NCBI RefSeq assembly: GCF_021026195.1
Contig: NZ_JAJNCT010000034.1
Location: forward strand, 186,001 to 250,000
Reading direction: 5' to 3'
DNA from: Comamonas koreensis
GTDB taxonomy: Bacteria > Pseudomonadota > Gammaproteobacteria > Burkholderiales > Burkholderiaceae_C
Length of the DNA stretch: 64,000 bases
Below are positions 37,329 to 46,291 of this stretch, piece by piece (positions within the stretch are counted from its first letter, which is position 1; each line of letters begins with the position of its first letter). The position numbers and the translations under genes are program-made. The notes under the pieces were generated by a model. That model had not been told where the DNA came from. It did no database searches and saw only the letters and a list, made by a program, of their open reading frames with translations.

Positions 37329-39070
37329 TATTGCATCTGCTGCAGGTTGCCGATGCGTACCAGCATCTCGGTAAACATCTGCATATCGGCTTGCAGGTCC
37401 GGCACTTCCTTGTACTCCAGCGCATTGTGCGCGGTGTACTTCTTGCCGGGCATCGCAGGGCCAAAGTTGATGGCATTGGGCATCAGCTTGGCGGTGGTGC
37501 TGCCAGCAGTCGGCACGGGCTTGGCATCCAGGCCGGTGGTGTCGCCAAAGATGTTCAGCAGGGTCGAGAGCCAGGCACCCTTGGGGTCGCGGGCCATCCA
37601 GTTGCCTTGGCTGTAGTCGATCTTGACGGGCACCTTGGTGGCCGCGCTCCAGTTGGCAATGCCCTTTTCCACTTCGGCCTTCAGCTGCTCGGGCGACTTG
37701 CCGCGCGGCATGCGGGCATTGGCGGTCACTTCCAGCTGGCCATTGCCGGGCTTGATCAGGTTGGGCGAGATGGTCAGTGGGCCCATGAAGTCGTCCGCGT
37801 AGGCAACGTTCAGGCCCTTGCCAAAGTAGTCCATGCCAAACACGCCATTGATGTAGCGCACCGCTTCGCTGTACTGGTTCTGCTGCACCAGGGGCTGGCC
37901 CTGGGCGGGCATCAGCGCCGATTGCAGCAGCAAGGCCAGGCGCGGCACGGGGTTCACGCCTTCTTCAGGGCGCGAGCCGTGGGCGGAGGTGCCGGTCACC
38001 TTGATATCGATCTTGTTGGCGCTGCTCACCAGGTCCACACTGAACTTGCCAAACTGCTGGTTGCTGGCCACAAAGCCCTCCTTGGCGGCCTGCAGCTTTT
38101 GGGCCACGGCGGCCAGCGCGGCGGCATTGCCGGCCTCGATCGTCGCGGTGGCGGTCTGGGCAATCGCATTGGCCGATGCCGCACCCGCCATCGCGGTGAT
38201 GGCCGGTTGCTGCGGGTCGGTCTTCACATCGGCAAAGCTGGCCTTGATGGCGCCCGTGCCTTTTTCTGCGACCACCGCCGGGTACTTGCTGTCGAGCACG
38301 ATGTTGTAGTCGGGCAGCTTGGTCTTGTCGCGGTAGTACTTCATCGCATCACCACCGGTCTCTTCGGTGGTTTCGATCATCAGGCGGATGCTGCGCTGCA
38401 ATGGCAGCTGCGACTGCTTGACGGCCTTCATCGCATACAGCACCGTGGCGATCGAGCCCTTGTCGTCGATGGTGCCGCGCCCGTAGAGCTTGTCGCCCAC
38501 GCGGGTGACCTTGAAGGGGTCGAGCTGCTGGCCATCTACCACCCATTCGGCCGGCACCACCGGCACCACGTCCGCATGGGTCAGGATGCCGAACTCTTCC
38601 GTGCCCTTGCCAGGCAAGGTCACTTCAAAAATGCGGTTGTCCACATTGCGGTACTGCAGGCCAAAGTCCTGGGCCATCTTTTCCACCATGCGGCCAAAGT
38701 CGATGATGGCCGGGCTCTCATGCGGTGGCACCTTGGGGTCGCGCACCGTTGGCAGCGCCACCATCTGGCTGATGCTGCTGAGCACCTGGTGCTCTTGCGT
38801 CAGGCGGGTGTAGAGGCCCAGCAGGCGGGCCACATTGGCCAGGTCATCGCCTTGCAGAAGCTCGCCTTGCGTGTAGCGCTGCACCGCTGGCGCCAGGCGC
38901 GTGTCCTGCTTGGCAGCGTTCTGCAGAAACTGTGCAAAAGTCGCAGGCGCCTTCACCGCTTCGGCGGCAATCGCATCGAGCGCCGGCTTTTGCAGCAGCT
39001 GGGCCTGGGCGCCGGCCGCTGCCAAGGCAATGCCCAAGGCGATGGCGGTGTGGCGGAATACGGTCTTCAT
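37328..39070 (-). CDS. M20 family metallopeptidase (dipeptidase), exported
   Basis: 580 aa, longer than cytoplasmic PepV-type enzymes. A signal peptide ends at GAQAQ (about residue 24). Metal-site motifs are GILTHADVVPVVP, GRGTIDDKGS and ETTEETGG (the Glu pair). A lid-domain insertion lies in the middle, with HGSRPEEGVNP after it. It should cleave dipeptides in the periplasm. The gene is near, but not within, the peptide-uptake operon. Confidence 0.88.
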   Translation of the reverse strand: MKTVFRHTAIALGIALAAAGAQAQLLQKPALDAIAAEAVKAPATFAQFLQNAAKQDTRLAPAVQRYTQGELLQGDDLANVARLLGLYTRLTQEHQVLSSISQMVALPTVRDPKVPPHESPAIIDFGRMVEKMAQDFGLQYRNVDNRIFEVTLPGKGTEEFGILTHADVVPVVPAEWVVDGQQLDPFKVTRVGDKLYGRGTIDDKGSIATVLYAMKAVKQSQLPLQRSIRLMIETTEETGGDAMKYYRDKTKLPDYNIVLDSKYPAVVAEKGTGAIKASFADVKTDPQQPAITAMAGAASANAIAQTATATIEAGNAAALAAVAQKLQAAKEGFVASNQQFGKFSVDLVSSANKIDIKVTGTSAHGSRPEEGVNPVPRLALLLQSALMPAQGQPLVQQNQYSEAVRYINGVFGMDYFGKGLNVAYADDFMGPLTISPNLIKPGNGQLEVTANARMPRGKSPEQLKAEVEKGIANWSAATKVPVKIDYSQGNWMARDPKGAWLSTLLNIFGDTTGLDAKPVPTAGSTTAKLMPNAINFGPAMPGKKYTAHNALEYKEVPDLQADMQMFTEMLVRIGNLQQMQ

Positions 39071-39241
39071 AGCAAACCTCGTCTCTTATTTTGGAAAGCC
39101 GAAAGAATAGCCGTTTTCTGCCCCGCCCTGCGCCAGAAAACGCCGCCAGCACCACGCAGAACATGCCGAACATGCCCGCTTGGTATCGGATGCAGACAGC
39201 GTGTTGCCCCAGCTGCTGTCAAACGCCGTGTGGCGGCTGGA

Positions 39242-40102
39242 TCAGGCGTATTTCTTGGCCCCCGCCACGCAGACCACCGCCACCAGGGTCACGACCAGCA
39301 TCGACCAGCTGACCTGCTCATGCAGCAGCACAGCAGCCAAAGCCAAACCCATAAAGGGCTGCAGCAGCTGCAGCTGGCCGACCGCCGCAATGCCCCCTTG
39401 CGCCAGGCCCCGGTACCAGAACACAAAGCCGATCAGCTGGCTGAAGACTGCCACATAGACAAAGCTGAGCCAGGTGGCGCTGCGCACATGCGCCAGGCTG
39501 GTAGGGGCCAGCCACAGCGCCAACGGCAGCATCAGCGGCAGCGACAAAATCAAGGCCCAGCTGATGACCTGCCAGCCGCCCAGCGTGCGCGACAGGCGCG
39601 CGCCCTCGGCATAGCCCATGCCGCAGACCAGCACAGCGGCCAGCATCAGCAGATCGCCACTCAGCGTGCCTTGCCCGCCGCCCAGGGCGGCATAGCCCGC
39701 CACCACGGCAGCCCCCACCAGCGAGAAGACCCAGAACAGCCCCCCGGGCCGCTCACCGCCACGCAGTACCGCAAAAATGGCGGTGGACAGCGGCAGCAAG
39801 CCGATAAAGACGATGGAATAGGCGGAAGTCATGCGCTGCAGCGCCAAGGCCGTCAGCAGCGGAAAACCCACCACCACGCCCAAGGCCGCAATTGCGAGTG
39901 ACGGCACATCGGCTGCCGCAGGCCGGCGCGCACGCTGGGCCAGCAAAAACGCACCACCCAACAGCGCCGCCACCACGGCGCGGGCGCAGGTCAAAAAACT
40001 GGGGTTCAAATCCGCCACCGCCACCCGCGTGGCCGGTAGCGACCCGGCAAAAATCGCCACACCGACCAGGCCATTGACCCAGCCGCCCGTACTTTTCTCC
40101 AT
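39242..40102 (-). CDS. EamA/DMT family membrane exporter
   Basis: 286 aa from ATG 40102 with AAGGAG seven bases upstream. There are ten hydrophobic segments in two EamA repeats, with AAVLLHEQVSWSMLVVTLVAVVCV at the end. Such proteins export amino acids or other metabolites. The MocR regulator gene lies 136 bp upstream on the same strand, with repeated motifs between them. Confidence 0.88.
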   Translation of the reverse strand: MEKSTGGWVNGLVGVAIFAGSLPATRVAVADLNPSFLTCARAVVAALLGGAFLLAQRARRPAAADVPSLAIAALGVVVGFPLLTALALQRMTSAYSIVFIGLLPLSTAIFAVLRGGERPGGLFWVFSLVGAAVVAGYAALGGGQGTLSGDLLMLAAVLVCGMGYAEGARLSRTLGGWQVISWALILSLPLMLPLALWLAPTSLAHVRSATWLSFVYVAVFSQLIGFVFWYRGLAQGGIAAVGQLQLLQPFMGLALAAVLLHEQVSWSMLVVTLVAVVCVAGAKKYA

Positions 40103-40168
40103 GCAACACTCCTTGATCGAGCCAGGAGTACACCATGGGGCCTGCACTGCGCACCAGACACAGTGCAG

Positions 40169-40210
40169 TACAGTTCAAAGAAACTGTTATCAATAAAAAG
40201 CAATACAGTT
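40169..40210. promoter_or_regulatory. Candidate MocR operator: repeated TACAGTT
   Basis: TACAGTT occurs at 40169-40175 and 40204-40210 (direct repeat, 35 bp apart), and the inverted AACTGTT lies between them at 40182-40188. This is the pattern of direct plus inverted half-sites that MocR regulators use. It lies between the MocR gene and the exporter gene. Confidence 0.5.
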
Positions 40211-40238
40211 GATGAAGGGCTGCGCAAAAAGGCAGCCG

Positions 40239-41636
40239 TCAGCGGCTCGCCGTGGCTTGGTTCAAGGCCCGGGCCAGCACCGCAAACACCCGCTCATCTG
40301 CGCACTGCGACACATTGAATCGCACATAATCCCCCGCCGACTGCGACTGGCTGAACGAGTTGCCTGGCGCCAGCACCACCCCTTCCTGCAGGCAAGCCTT
40401 TGCCACCGCCGCAGCATCGGCGCCTTGCGGCAGACGGCACCACAGAAACATGCCGGACTGCGGCATCAAGGCGGGCTCCACCCGCAGCTTGCGCAGCCGC
40501 TGGGCCACCTTCTCCATGTTCTCGGCCAGGCGCTGGCGCACCAGGTCCATGTGCTTGCGGTAGCCGCTGTCGGTCAGGGTTTTCAGGATGATGTCCTGCG
40601 CCAGCCGCCCGGCGCCAAAGGTGGTGGCCAGCTTCAGATCGACCAGGCCCTCGATCCATTCGGGCCGCGCCGCCAGGTAGCCACAGCGCACCGAGGCGGA
40701 GATGGTCTTGGAAAAGCTGCCGATCTGGATCACCCGGGCCAGCCCGTCAAACGCAGCCAGCCGGGGCGCATGTTGGTTCTCGAAGTCGGCAAAGATATCG
40801 TCTTCCACAATCACCAGGTCCGAGCTTTCCACCAGCTTGAGCAGCCGGTGCGCGACCAGCGGCGACAGCGCGGCACCCGTGGGGTTGTGGATGCCGGCAT
40901 TGGTGATGTAGAGCCGGGGCTGGTGCTCTTGCAGGGCCTTGTCGAACAGCTGCACATCGGGGCCCTGCTGCGTGTAGGGCACGCCCACCGCCTGTACCTG
41001 GTGCGCCTTGAGCAGCGCATGGAAGTTGAAGTAGCAGGGGTCATCGACCAGCACCTTGTCGCCAGGCTTGAGCAGGAAGCGGCACACCAGGTCGATGGCC
41101 TGCGTGCCTGACTCGGTCAGCATCACCTGCTCGGGCGACACCTCAATGCCGGTGGCCGCCATGCGCCTGGCCAGCAGCTGGCGCAGGCCCGGGCTGCCCA
41201 GCGGCGTGGCATATTCGGTCAGCTCCGCCAGCGGCCCCCGCGCCTGCGCACGCAGCGCGCGCCGAATGCCCTCTTCAAACATCCAGTCCGGCGGCAGCCA
41301 GCCGCAGCCCGGGCGCAAGGTGGTCTGCGCACTCTCCAGCGATTGGCGCGACACCCAGAGCGGATCAACCACCCGGTCCAGCTTGGGCCCCAGCTCCAGC
41401 AGTGCCAGCGGTGCCACCGGCCCGTTGACATAAAAGCCAGCCCCCGGCCGCGCAACGACCAGGCCCTCGGCCGCCAGCCGCTCATAAGCCTCCACCACCG
41501 TCGATACCGACATGCCCAGCAGCCCCGCCTGCTGCCGCACCGATGGCAGCCGCGTGCCCGGCAAGTAGCTGCGCGAGGCCATACCGGCACGCACATGTGC
41601 CATCACCTGCTGGATAAGGGTCCCGTTGCGCGCCAT
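40239..41636 (-). CDS. MocR-family regulator (GntR HTH fused to aminotransferase-like domain)
   Basis: 465 aa from ATG 41636. The N-terminal wHTH has GTRLPSVRQQAGLLGMSVSTVVEAYERLAAEGLV. A linker leads to a fold-type I aminotransferase domain with the PLP Lys in IQIGSFSKTISASVRCGYLA. Other conserved points are ESGTQAIDLVCRFLLKPGDKVLVDDPCYFN and NAGIHNPTG. These regulators sense PLP adducts and control amine or vitamin B6 genes. The adjacent EamA exporter is the likely target. Confidence 0.9.
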   Translation of the reverse strand: MARNGTLIQQVMAHVRAGMASRSYLPGTRLPSVRQQAGLLGMSVSTVVEAYERLAAEGLVVARPGAGFYVNGPVAPLALLELGPKLDRVVDPLWVSRQSLESAQTTLRPGCGWLPPDWMFEEGIRRALRAQARGPLAELTEYATPLGSPGLRQLLARRMAATGIEVSPEQVMLTESGTQAIDLVCRFLLKPGDKVLVDDPCYFNFHALLKAHQVQAVGVPYTQQGPDVQLFDKALQEHQPRLYITNAGIHNPTGAALSPLVAHRLLKLVESSDLVIVEDDIFADFENQHAPRLAAFDGLARVIQIGSFSKTISASVRCGYLAARPEWIEGLVDLKLATTFGAGRLAQDIILKTLTDSGYRKHMDLVRQRLAENMEKVAQRLRKLRVEPALMPQSGMFLWCRLPQGADAAAVAKACLQEGVVLAPGNSFSQSQSAGDYVRFNVSQCADERVFAVLARALNQATASR

Positions 41637-41789
41637 CGTCAGCCCCACTGTTCTGCTAAAAACTCCATAACGGTGGAGCTTAATTGTTATTGGATGCCGA
41701 TGCCAGCCGTGGGTTGTGCCATGCCCATGCGCAGTTGCGCCGTGAGCGCCTCAGGCCCCCAGCACAGCAGGCCTGTGCATAATTCCAGG

Positions 41790-42230
41790 ATGATCACTAT
41801 CCGCCCCTCCCGCCCCGAAGATGGCCCACGCGCCGTCGATATCTGGCGCCAGGCCGTAGACGCCACCCACCACTTCTTGCAACCAGAGGACCGAGCGGCC
41901 CTCGATGCGCTGGTCAGCAGCTTCCTGCCCCAGGCGCCGCTCTGGCTGGCCGTTGATGCGCAGGACCACCCGCTCGCCTTTATGCTCATCGACAACGGCC
42001 ACATGGAAGCACTGTTCGTAGACCCCGCCGCCCGGGGCCAAGGCCTGGGCGCCGAGCTGGTGCGCCATGGGCTGTCACTGCATGCAGAGATGAGCACCGA
42101 TGTGAACGAGCAGAATGCACAGGCCGTGGGCTTTTACGAAAAGATGGGCTTTCGGCGCACCGGGCGTTCGGCGGTGGATGGACAGGGGCGACCTTATCCG
42201 CTGATCCATTTGAAGTACGGCAGTGCTTGA
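41790..42230 (+). CDS. GNAT family acetyltransferase (YjaB-like)
   Basis: 146 aa from ATG 41790. GNAT motif A is seen as MEALFVDPAARGQGLGAELVRHGL (acetyl-CoA binding), motif B as NEQNAQAVGFYEKMGFRRTGRS. The length and layout match YjaB-type enzymes. Substrate unknown. Confidence 0.85.
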   Translation: MITIRPSRPEDGPRAVDIWRQAVDATHHFLQPEDRAALDALVSSFLPQAPLWLAVDAQDHPLAFMLIDNGHMEALFVDPAARGQGLGAELVRHGLSLHAEMSTDVNEQNAQAVGFYEKMGFRRTGRSAVDGQGRPYPLIHLKYGSA

Positions 42231-42263
42231 TAACGCAGGCAAGCACCAACCCAGCGCGCATCG

Positions 42264-43235
42264 TTAGGGCGCTTCGCTGGCTGGCACCTGCGCCAACGCC
42301 GGATGCTCCGGCAGCACCTCCAGCAAATAGTCCACAAAGCTTCGCACCTTCGCAGGCACATACTGCCGGTCGCGGAAGCAGGCAAAAAAGTCCAGGGTCA
42401 CATCCTCCAGCTGCAGCGGTCCCGGTGCGGCTTTGCGGCCCTTGCGCGCGGGCTGCAGCACCAGCGGCACCAGCCGTCCTTCCTGCACATGGCGCTGGGT
42501 GATAAAGCTGCCAGCCCAGACGATGCCGCCACCGGCAACCGCCAGCTCCACCAGCGCATCGATATCGGTGCCAATGGCGGCAATGCGCAGGCCGGGGTCG
42601 ATCCGGCGGCCATCGCGCACAAAGGGCCAGCGCATAAAGCGCCCGTCCCGCTCGCGGCGGTACAGCAAGCAGGCATGCTGCAGCAGATCCTCGGCCACCT
42701 GCGGGCGGCCATGCTTTTCCAGATACGCGGGCGAGGCATACAGAAAGCGCGGCATGGCGGCGAGTGGTCGCACGGACATCCCGGGCTCCAGCACATCGCG
42801 GTAGCGGATGCTGACGTCCACATCCTCCTTGAGCACATCGACATCGCGGTCGGTCACCAGCAATTCCAGCTCCAGCTGCGGGTGGCGCGCCTGGAAGGCC
42901 GGCAGCAAGGGCGCCAACACATGGCGGCCAAAGGCGGCCATGCAGGCCACGCGCAGCCGCCCTTGCACGGCCCCATGCACCAGCGACACATCGGCCTGCG
43001 CGCGCGCCAGTTCATCCAGCACCGGCGCCACCCGGGCCAGGTAGCGCTCGCCCGCTTCGGTCAACGCCATTGAGCGCGTGGTGCGCGTGATCAGCCGCGT
43101 GCCCAGCTCGCGCTCCAGCCGCGCAATGTTCTGGCTGGCCGCCGCCGGAGAGATACCCAGCTGGCGTGCAGCCGAGGCGATGGAGCCCCCTTCCAGGGCT
43201 TTGACAAAGATGTCGATAGCGCGCAGATTCGTCAT
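42264..43235 (-). CDS. LysR-family transcriptional regulator
   Basis: 323 aa. The wHTH has LRAIDIFVKALEGGSIASAARQLGISPAAASQNIARLE; the effector domain follows, with the CrgA-like DVDVSIRYRDVLEPGM. It is convergent with the GNAT gene and divergent from a short unknown gene. Target unknown. Confidence 0.9.
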   Translation of the reverse strand: MTNLRAIDIFVKALEGGSIASAARQLGISPAAASQNIARLERELGTRLITRTTRSMALTEAGERYLARVAPVLDELARAQADVSLVHGAVQGRLRVACMAAFGRHVLAPLLPAFQARHPQLELELLVTDRDVDVLKEDVDVSIRYRDVLEPGMSVRPLAAMPRFLYASPAYLEKHGRPQVAEDLLQHACLLYRRERDGRFMRWPFVRDGRRIDPGLRIAAIGTDIDALVELAVAGGGIVWAGSFITQRHVQEGRLVPLVLQPARKGRKAAPGPLQLEDVTLDFFACFRDRQYVPAKVRSFVDYLLEVLPEHPALAQVPASEAP

Positions 43236-43384
43236 GAATGTGAATGTATCCCCAAACCCATTCGTAAATCTGGATTACGAGTTCTGCAAGCCGGCGCCCT
43301 CTACCGCCGCAGCTGCCGCATGCGTACAGTGACCCCTAAGGCAGCGGGCCAAAGGGCCCGGCCACGATGGATTTGGAGCCAGCT

Positions 43385-43627
43385 ATGCAGAATGTGATTG
43401 AGGCAGTGACGCCCAAGGGCGATGTGGTTTTTCGGGCAGCGGATGGGAGCTATATCGTCGCCCAGCAGATTGATGCCAAGCCCTTGAAGCAGGCGCAGAT
43501 CCTGGAGGGCGCACTGGAGACGATTGGCATCGAGACTGCGACCGATGTGGCTACGGGGCTGCGCTACGAGTTCTTCATTGCCGGCTATGGGCTGTCACGC
43601 GAAGGGGCGTTTGGGGCGCCGGAGTGA
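43385..43627 (+). CDS. Small hypothetical protein
   Basis: 80 aa from ATG 43385, with GGAG about 8 bp upstream. No family recognised. It contains VVFRAADGSYIVAQQ and ends in a Gly-rich stretch, and it looks soluble and acidic. It is divergent from the LysR gene, and so may be its target, and convergent with the HAD gene. Confidence 0.55.
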   Translation: MQNVIEAVTPKGDVVFRAADGSYIVAQQIDAKPLKQAQILEGALETIGIETATDVATGLRYEFFIAGYGLSREGAFGAPE

Positions 43628-43653
43628 ATGATTTGGGCACAGGGTTCACGGCG

Positions 43654-44139
43654 TCAGCACGCACGCGCCAGCAAATCGTCGGCAAGCTGGAGCAACGCCT
43701 TGTCATCTTGCTGGCCCTGAAACGCTTGGATAGCGACAAGATTCTTTGGCTGACGCATCACTTTCTCCGGCGAGTCATCGACGATCAGAATCTGCTCCAG
43801 CGCGTAGCCCTGGCTCTGCACCTTTCGGAGATCCTTGATGTACACATAGCCATTGGTCTGCGGATGGATGCGCTGAACACAGCGCTCTACCGACCAGGCG
43901 AAACGCAGATCAAATGGAGGGCGGAATAAATGCGCGATCACGGCGTCCACATAGGCGCGTGACGCAGAGGATCACACAGCAAAGTCGTAACACAGACTGG
44001 TTTTCTGCAGGAGCGTCTGTAGATGTGGACGCACATACACATGGTGTTCCTGCCACGCAAAATCAGCGGGATGCGCAAACGGTTCGGCCACAGCATGCAC
44101 CAGGGTCTCGTCCAAATCAAAGATCAGCAATTTCTTCAT
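43654..44139 (-). pseudogene. HAD-family (NIF/FCP1-like) phosphatase with an in-frame TGA
   Basis: The frame from ATG 44139 to 43654 encodes 161 residues interrupted only at codon 56 by TGA (43972-43974). It starts KKLLIFDLDETLVHA, the DxDxT motif of HAD phosphatases. It runs through VYVRPHLQTLLQ to FAV-stop-SSASRAYVDAVI, where family members usually read a Trp just before SSAS. The second half keeps ILIVDDSPEKV, the acidic motif. Frame and motifs are otherwise intact. One base change (TGG to TGA) explains it. If the TGA is real the product is a 55-residue stub. Confidence 0.8.
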
Positions 44140-44224
44140 CTGCATGGCAGCTACCGCTATAGCCGATTGTCATCAAAGATGAGTGCAACCCTCTCCGTTT
44201 CACAGCTTTACCAATCCGCTTGCG

Positions 44225-45481
44225 CTAACGAAGACGGGCCAAGTTGGCATCAATCTGGCGTTGAATTTCCTGCAATGTCTCTTTCTGAATCGCACCCCTG
44301 TGCAGTTCTGCTGCGATGGATGTGAACCGACTTGCCACCGCTCCCATCTTTTCGATCAACTCGCTTGCCGCTTGCATTGTCAAATCCGCTTCGGCGGCCA
44401 GTTGCATCATCTGCTCCCGGCCGATGTTCAAGGCTTCGCCGCAGACGTCCATCTGGTGCCAGCCTCCCGGACCTGTGCAATACGTCACGTCATACGCTGG
44501 CGATAACTGCCAATTCCCCGCCTGGTCCATGCGGTAGGAGAAATTCTTGGTGTGGTCATCACGGTTGTTGAATACCACATTGAACAGCGCACGCTCAAAT
44601 GCCACGGCCTTCTGGCGGATATCTCGGGTGCACAGGTGGGTGGCACGCAAAAAGTTCTGGTAGTTGAGAGAGCCAGGCCCTTGGTAGTCCGCCCCGGTAA
44701 ACGATGCCAGGCTTTGGACAGGTATACGCATGTCATGGAGACGATCGAACCGCTTGCTGGCAAACGCTGCATGGCCGCCCGGCAGATGGAAATGCAGGCT
44801 ATCGGGCGTTTGCACATCGCACAGCTGCAGGCAATGGGCGTACACCGATTCGATGGCGCAGACTTCCGGGTGTTCGGACTTGGCTGGAAACTTGACCAGC
44901 CAAGGCTCATAACCTGCGATATGGGCGGTCGTGAATTCCAAGGTCAGCGGGTCTCGGTACACCAGAGCCTTGGGCCGTGCACCTTGGGGCGATCCACCCA
45001 CTTGCATCAGCATCTCCAGGTATTCGCCGCCCTTACCGCGCATGACCTCCTGAACGCCCAAAGCCAAGCTTTCCAGCGATACGTGCTGATCCGACTCCAT
45101 GCCTTCTGGAGCCACAGGCTCGAAGGTCATGGCACCCAGCGCGTTGTTGCCCACATAGGCCAAGCGCTCCAGCGGACCGATGCTGGCAGGCGAAAGCTGC
45201 CGTTTGCGAAATAGCCGATCCATCAAGAGCATGCCCCAGCCGTCGGGCAAAGCATCATAGGCAGGGCCTGGCAGCTCCAGCTGGTGTACAGGAAAGCCTT
45301 TGGTGGTCTTTTGCTTGAGAGGCAGCCGATGGGACGAGAGCTCGATATTGCGGCTCAGCGCTTCGCTGCTGTATTCAAAGACGGTCACGGGCCGAGAGGT
45401 AACGCGCCGCGTGCGCACCAAGGTGCCCCAGAGCCATCGTTCGCCCCAGCCTTCGTAGTAGATGTTGACGGTTTCAAGCAC
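44225..45481 (-). CDS. HipA-family serine/threonine kinase toxin
   Basis: 418 aa from GTG 45481, which overlaps the antitoxin stop by 8 bp and has AAGGG upstream. An ATG at 45526 (433 aa) is the alternative. HipA_N region first, then VGGSPQGARPKALV as ATP loop, NVVFNNRDDHTKNFSYRMD as catalytic and metal motif, and LSPAYDVTYC as DFG-like motif. HipA toxins phosphorylate glutamyl-tRNA synthetase or other targets and cause persistence. The catalytic Asp and Asn are present, so it should be active. Confidence 0.9.
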   Translation of the reverse strand: MLETVNIYYEGWGERWLWGTLVRTRRVTSRPVTVFEYSSEALSRNIELSSHRLPLKQKTTKGFPVHQLELPGPAYDALPDGWGMLLMDRLFRKRQLSPASIGPLERLAYVGNNALGAMTFEPVAPEGMESDQHVSLESLALGVQEVMRGKGGEYLEMLMQVGGSPQGARPKALVYRDPLTLEFTTAHIAGYEPWLVKFPAKSEHPEVCAIESVYAHCLQLCDVQTPDSLHFHLPGGHAAFASKRFDRLHDMRIPVQSLASFTGADYQGPGSLNYQNFLRATHLCTRDIRQKAVAFERALFNVVFNNRDDHTKNFSYRMDQAGNWQLSPAYDVTYCTGPGGWHQMDVCGEALNIGREQMMQLAAEADLTMQAASELIEKMGAVASRFTSIAAELHRGAIQKETLQEIQRQIDANLARLR

Positions 45482-45788
45482 GGGAGCCCTTGTTTCTGAC
45501 GCGCTGCCGATTCGCAGTGGCCTCATAACGATTTACATCGTCAATGCTACCGAGAGAAGGAAGAAAAAGGTTTTCAAGCTCGCTGCTGCGCCCCAAGGCC
45601 ATCGCCACTCGCACAATGTATTCCAGCTTCACGGAGTGACCTGACTCCACGTTGGAGATCGTCGATTTACTCACTCCCGCGCGCGCTGCCAACTCGCCTT
45701 GGGTCATCGCCTGAGCCACGCGCTCCACGCGCAGGCGGTCGCAAATACGTTGAACAATTTCCTCGGGAGTAGAGAAATTTAATTCCAC
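45474..45788 (-). CDS. HipB-like XRE-family antitoxin
   Basis: 104 aa. The HTH_3 domain is at about residues 15-72: RVERVAQAMTQGELAARAGVSKSTISNVESGHSVKLEYIVRVAMAL. It comes first in the pair, as usual, and its product should neutralise HipA and repress the operon through the repeats upstream. Confidence 0.88.
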   Translation of the reverse strand: MELNFSTPEEIVQRICDRLRVERVAQAMTQGELAARAGVSKSTISNVESGHSVKLEYIVRVAMALGRSSELENLFLPSLGSIDDVNRYEATANRQRVRNKGSRA

Positions 45789-45799
45789 AATTCTGCTGC

Positions 45800-45830
45800 T
45801 TAAGTTGGAAATACAGACTTAAATACTTAA
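45800..45830. promoter_or_regulatory. Candidate HipB operator repeats
   Basis: Just upstream of hipB, TTAAGT (45800-45805) is inverted relative to ACTTAA at 45817-45822, and a second ACTTAA follows at 45825-45830. The region is AT-rich, as expected for an autoregulated toxin-antitoxin promoter. Confidence 0.5.
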
Positions 45831-45940
45831 ATTGTAGATTTATATGCAGGTGGTGTCAAATGTGGAGCCGCTGAAAATGCAACCGTTGATCGCGATTTGC
45901 CGGCTGTATCCAACATAGCGTCGCCGCTATCCTTCAACAA

Positions 45941-46022
45941 CCGGAGGCGCCAACTGTTCCCGCAAGGTAGCCAAGATTTCCTCAGACAGCTACCGGTTGC
46001 CTGCCGCCGCAGCCAAGGCCAG
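45941..46022 (-). pseudogene. Duplicated 3'-end fragment of the tetR gene
   Basis: This 82-bp stretch aligns without gaps, at roughly four bases in five, to 46607-46688, the end of the TetR coding region. On the minus strand it still encodes a version of SEEILATLREQLAPP, but it has lost the rest of the gene. It is a relic of a duplication or of a second related regulator. Confidence 0.7.
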
Positions 46023-46025
46023 ATT

Positions 46026-46226
46026 GCCATCCTGGCTGCGGGCTGGGGCATTGGTCAGAGCCACCGGCTGCTGGCGGAATCGATGATGCAGTCAGGCACC
46101 TTTACTACCTGATTGGAACGGCCATACCTTGCCCATATCGCTGATGTCCCCTTCCGCCAAGTGGCGTGTGCCAAGGGATTTGTGGAATGGCTGGGGCGGC
46201 ACTTGAAGCGGGAAAAGAATCGGTAG
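46026..46226 (+). pseudogene. Remnant of a LysR-family regulator C-terminus
   Basis: The plus-strand frame reads AILAAGWGIGQSHRLLAESMMQSGTF, a TGA at 46110, then LERPYLAHIADVPF and KGFVEWLGRHL to a TAG. This resembles the last 60-70 residues of LysR effector domains (Gly-rich strand, then the terminal helix with FVEWL). The beginning is missing and there is an internal stop. The resemblance is by eye. Confidence 0.5.
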
Positions 46227-46291
46227 CCATTAGGATCTAGCCTGCGTTTCCAATCCGGGTCAAACGCCTACGTTTTTAAATACAGCATTCA

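Noticed and set aside
37331..39901. Open frame of 856 codons on the plus strand
   Set aside because: It lies antisense to the M20 peptidase and EamA genes. Its His/Gly/Arg/Gln-rich sequence is the usual mirror frame of GC-rich coding DNA, with no domain.
43972..43974. Selenocysteine at the TGA in the HAD gene
   Set aside because: The position normally holds Trp, not Cys, and no selenocysteine-type stem-loop was noticed just downstream. A point mutation or sequencing error is simpler.
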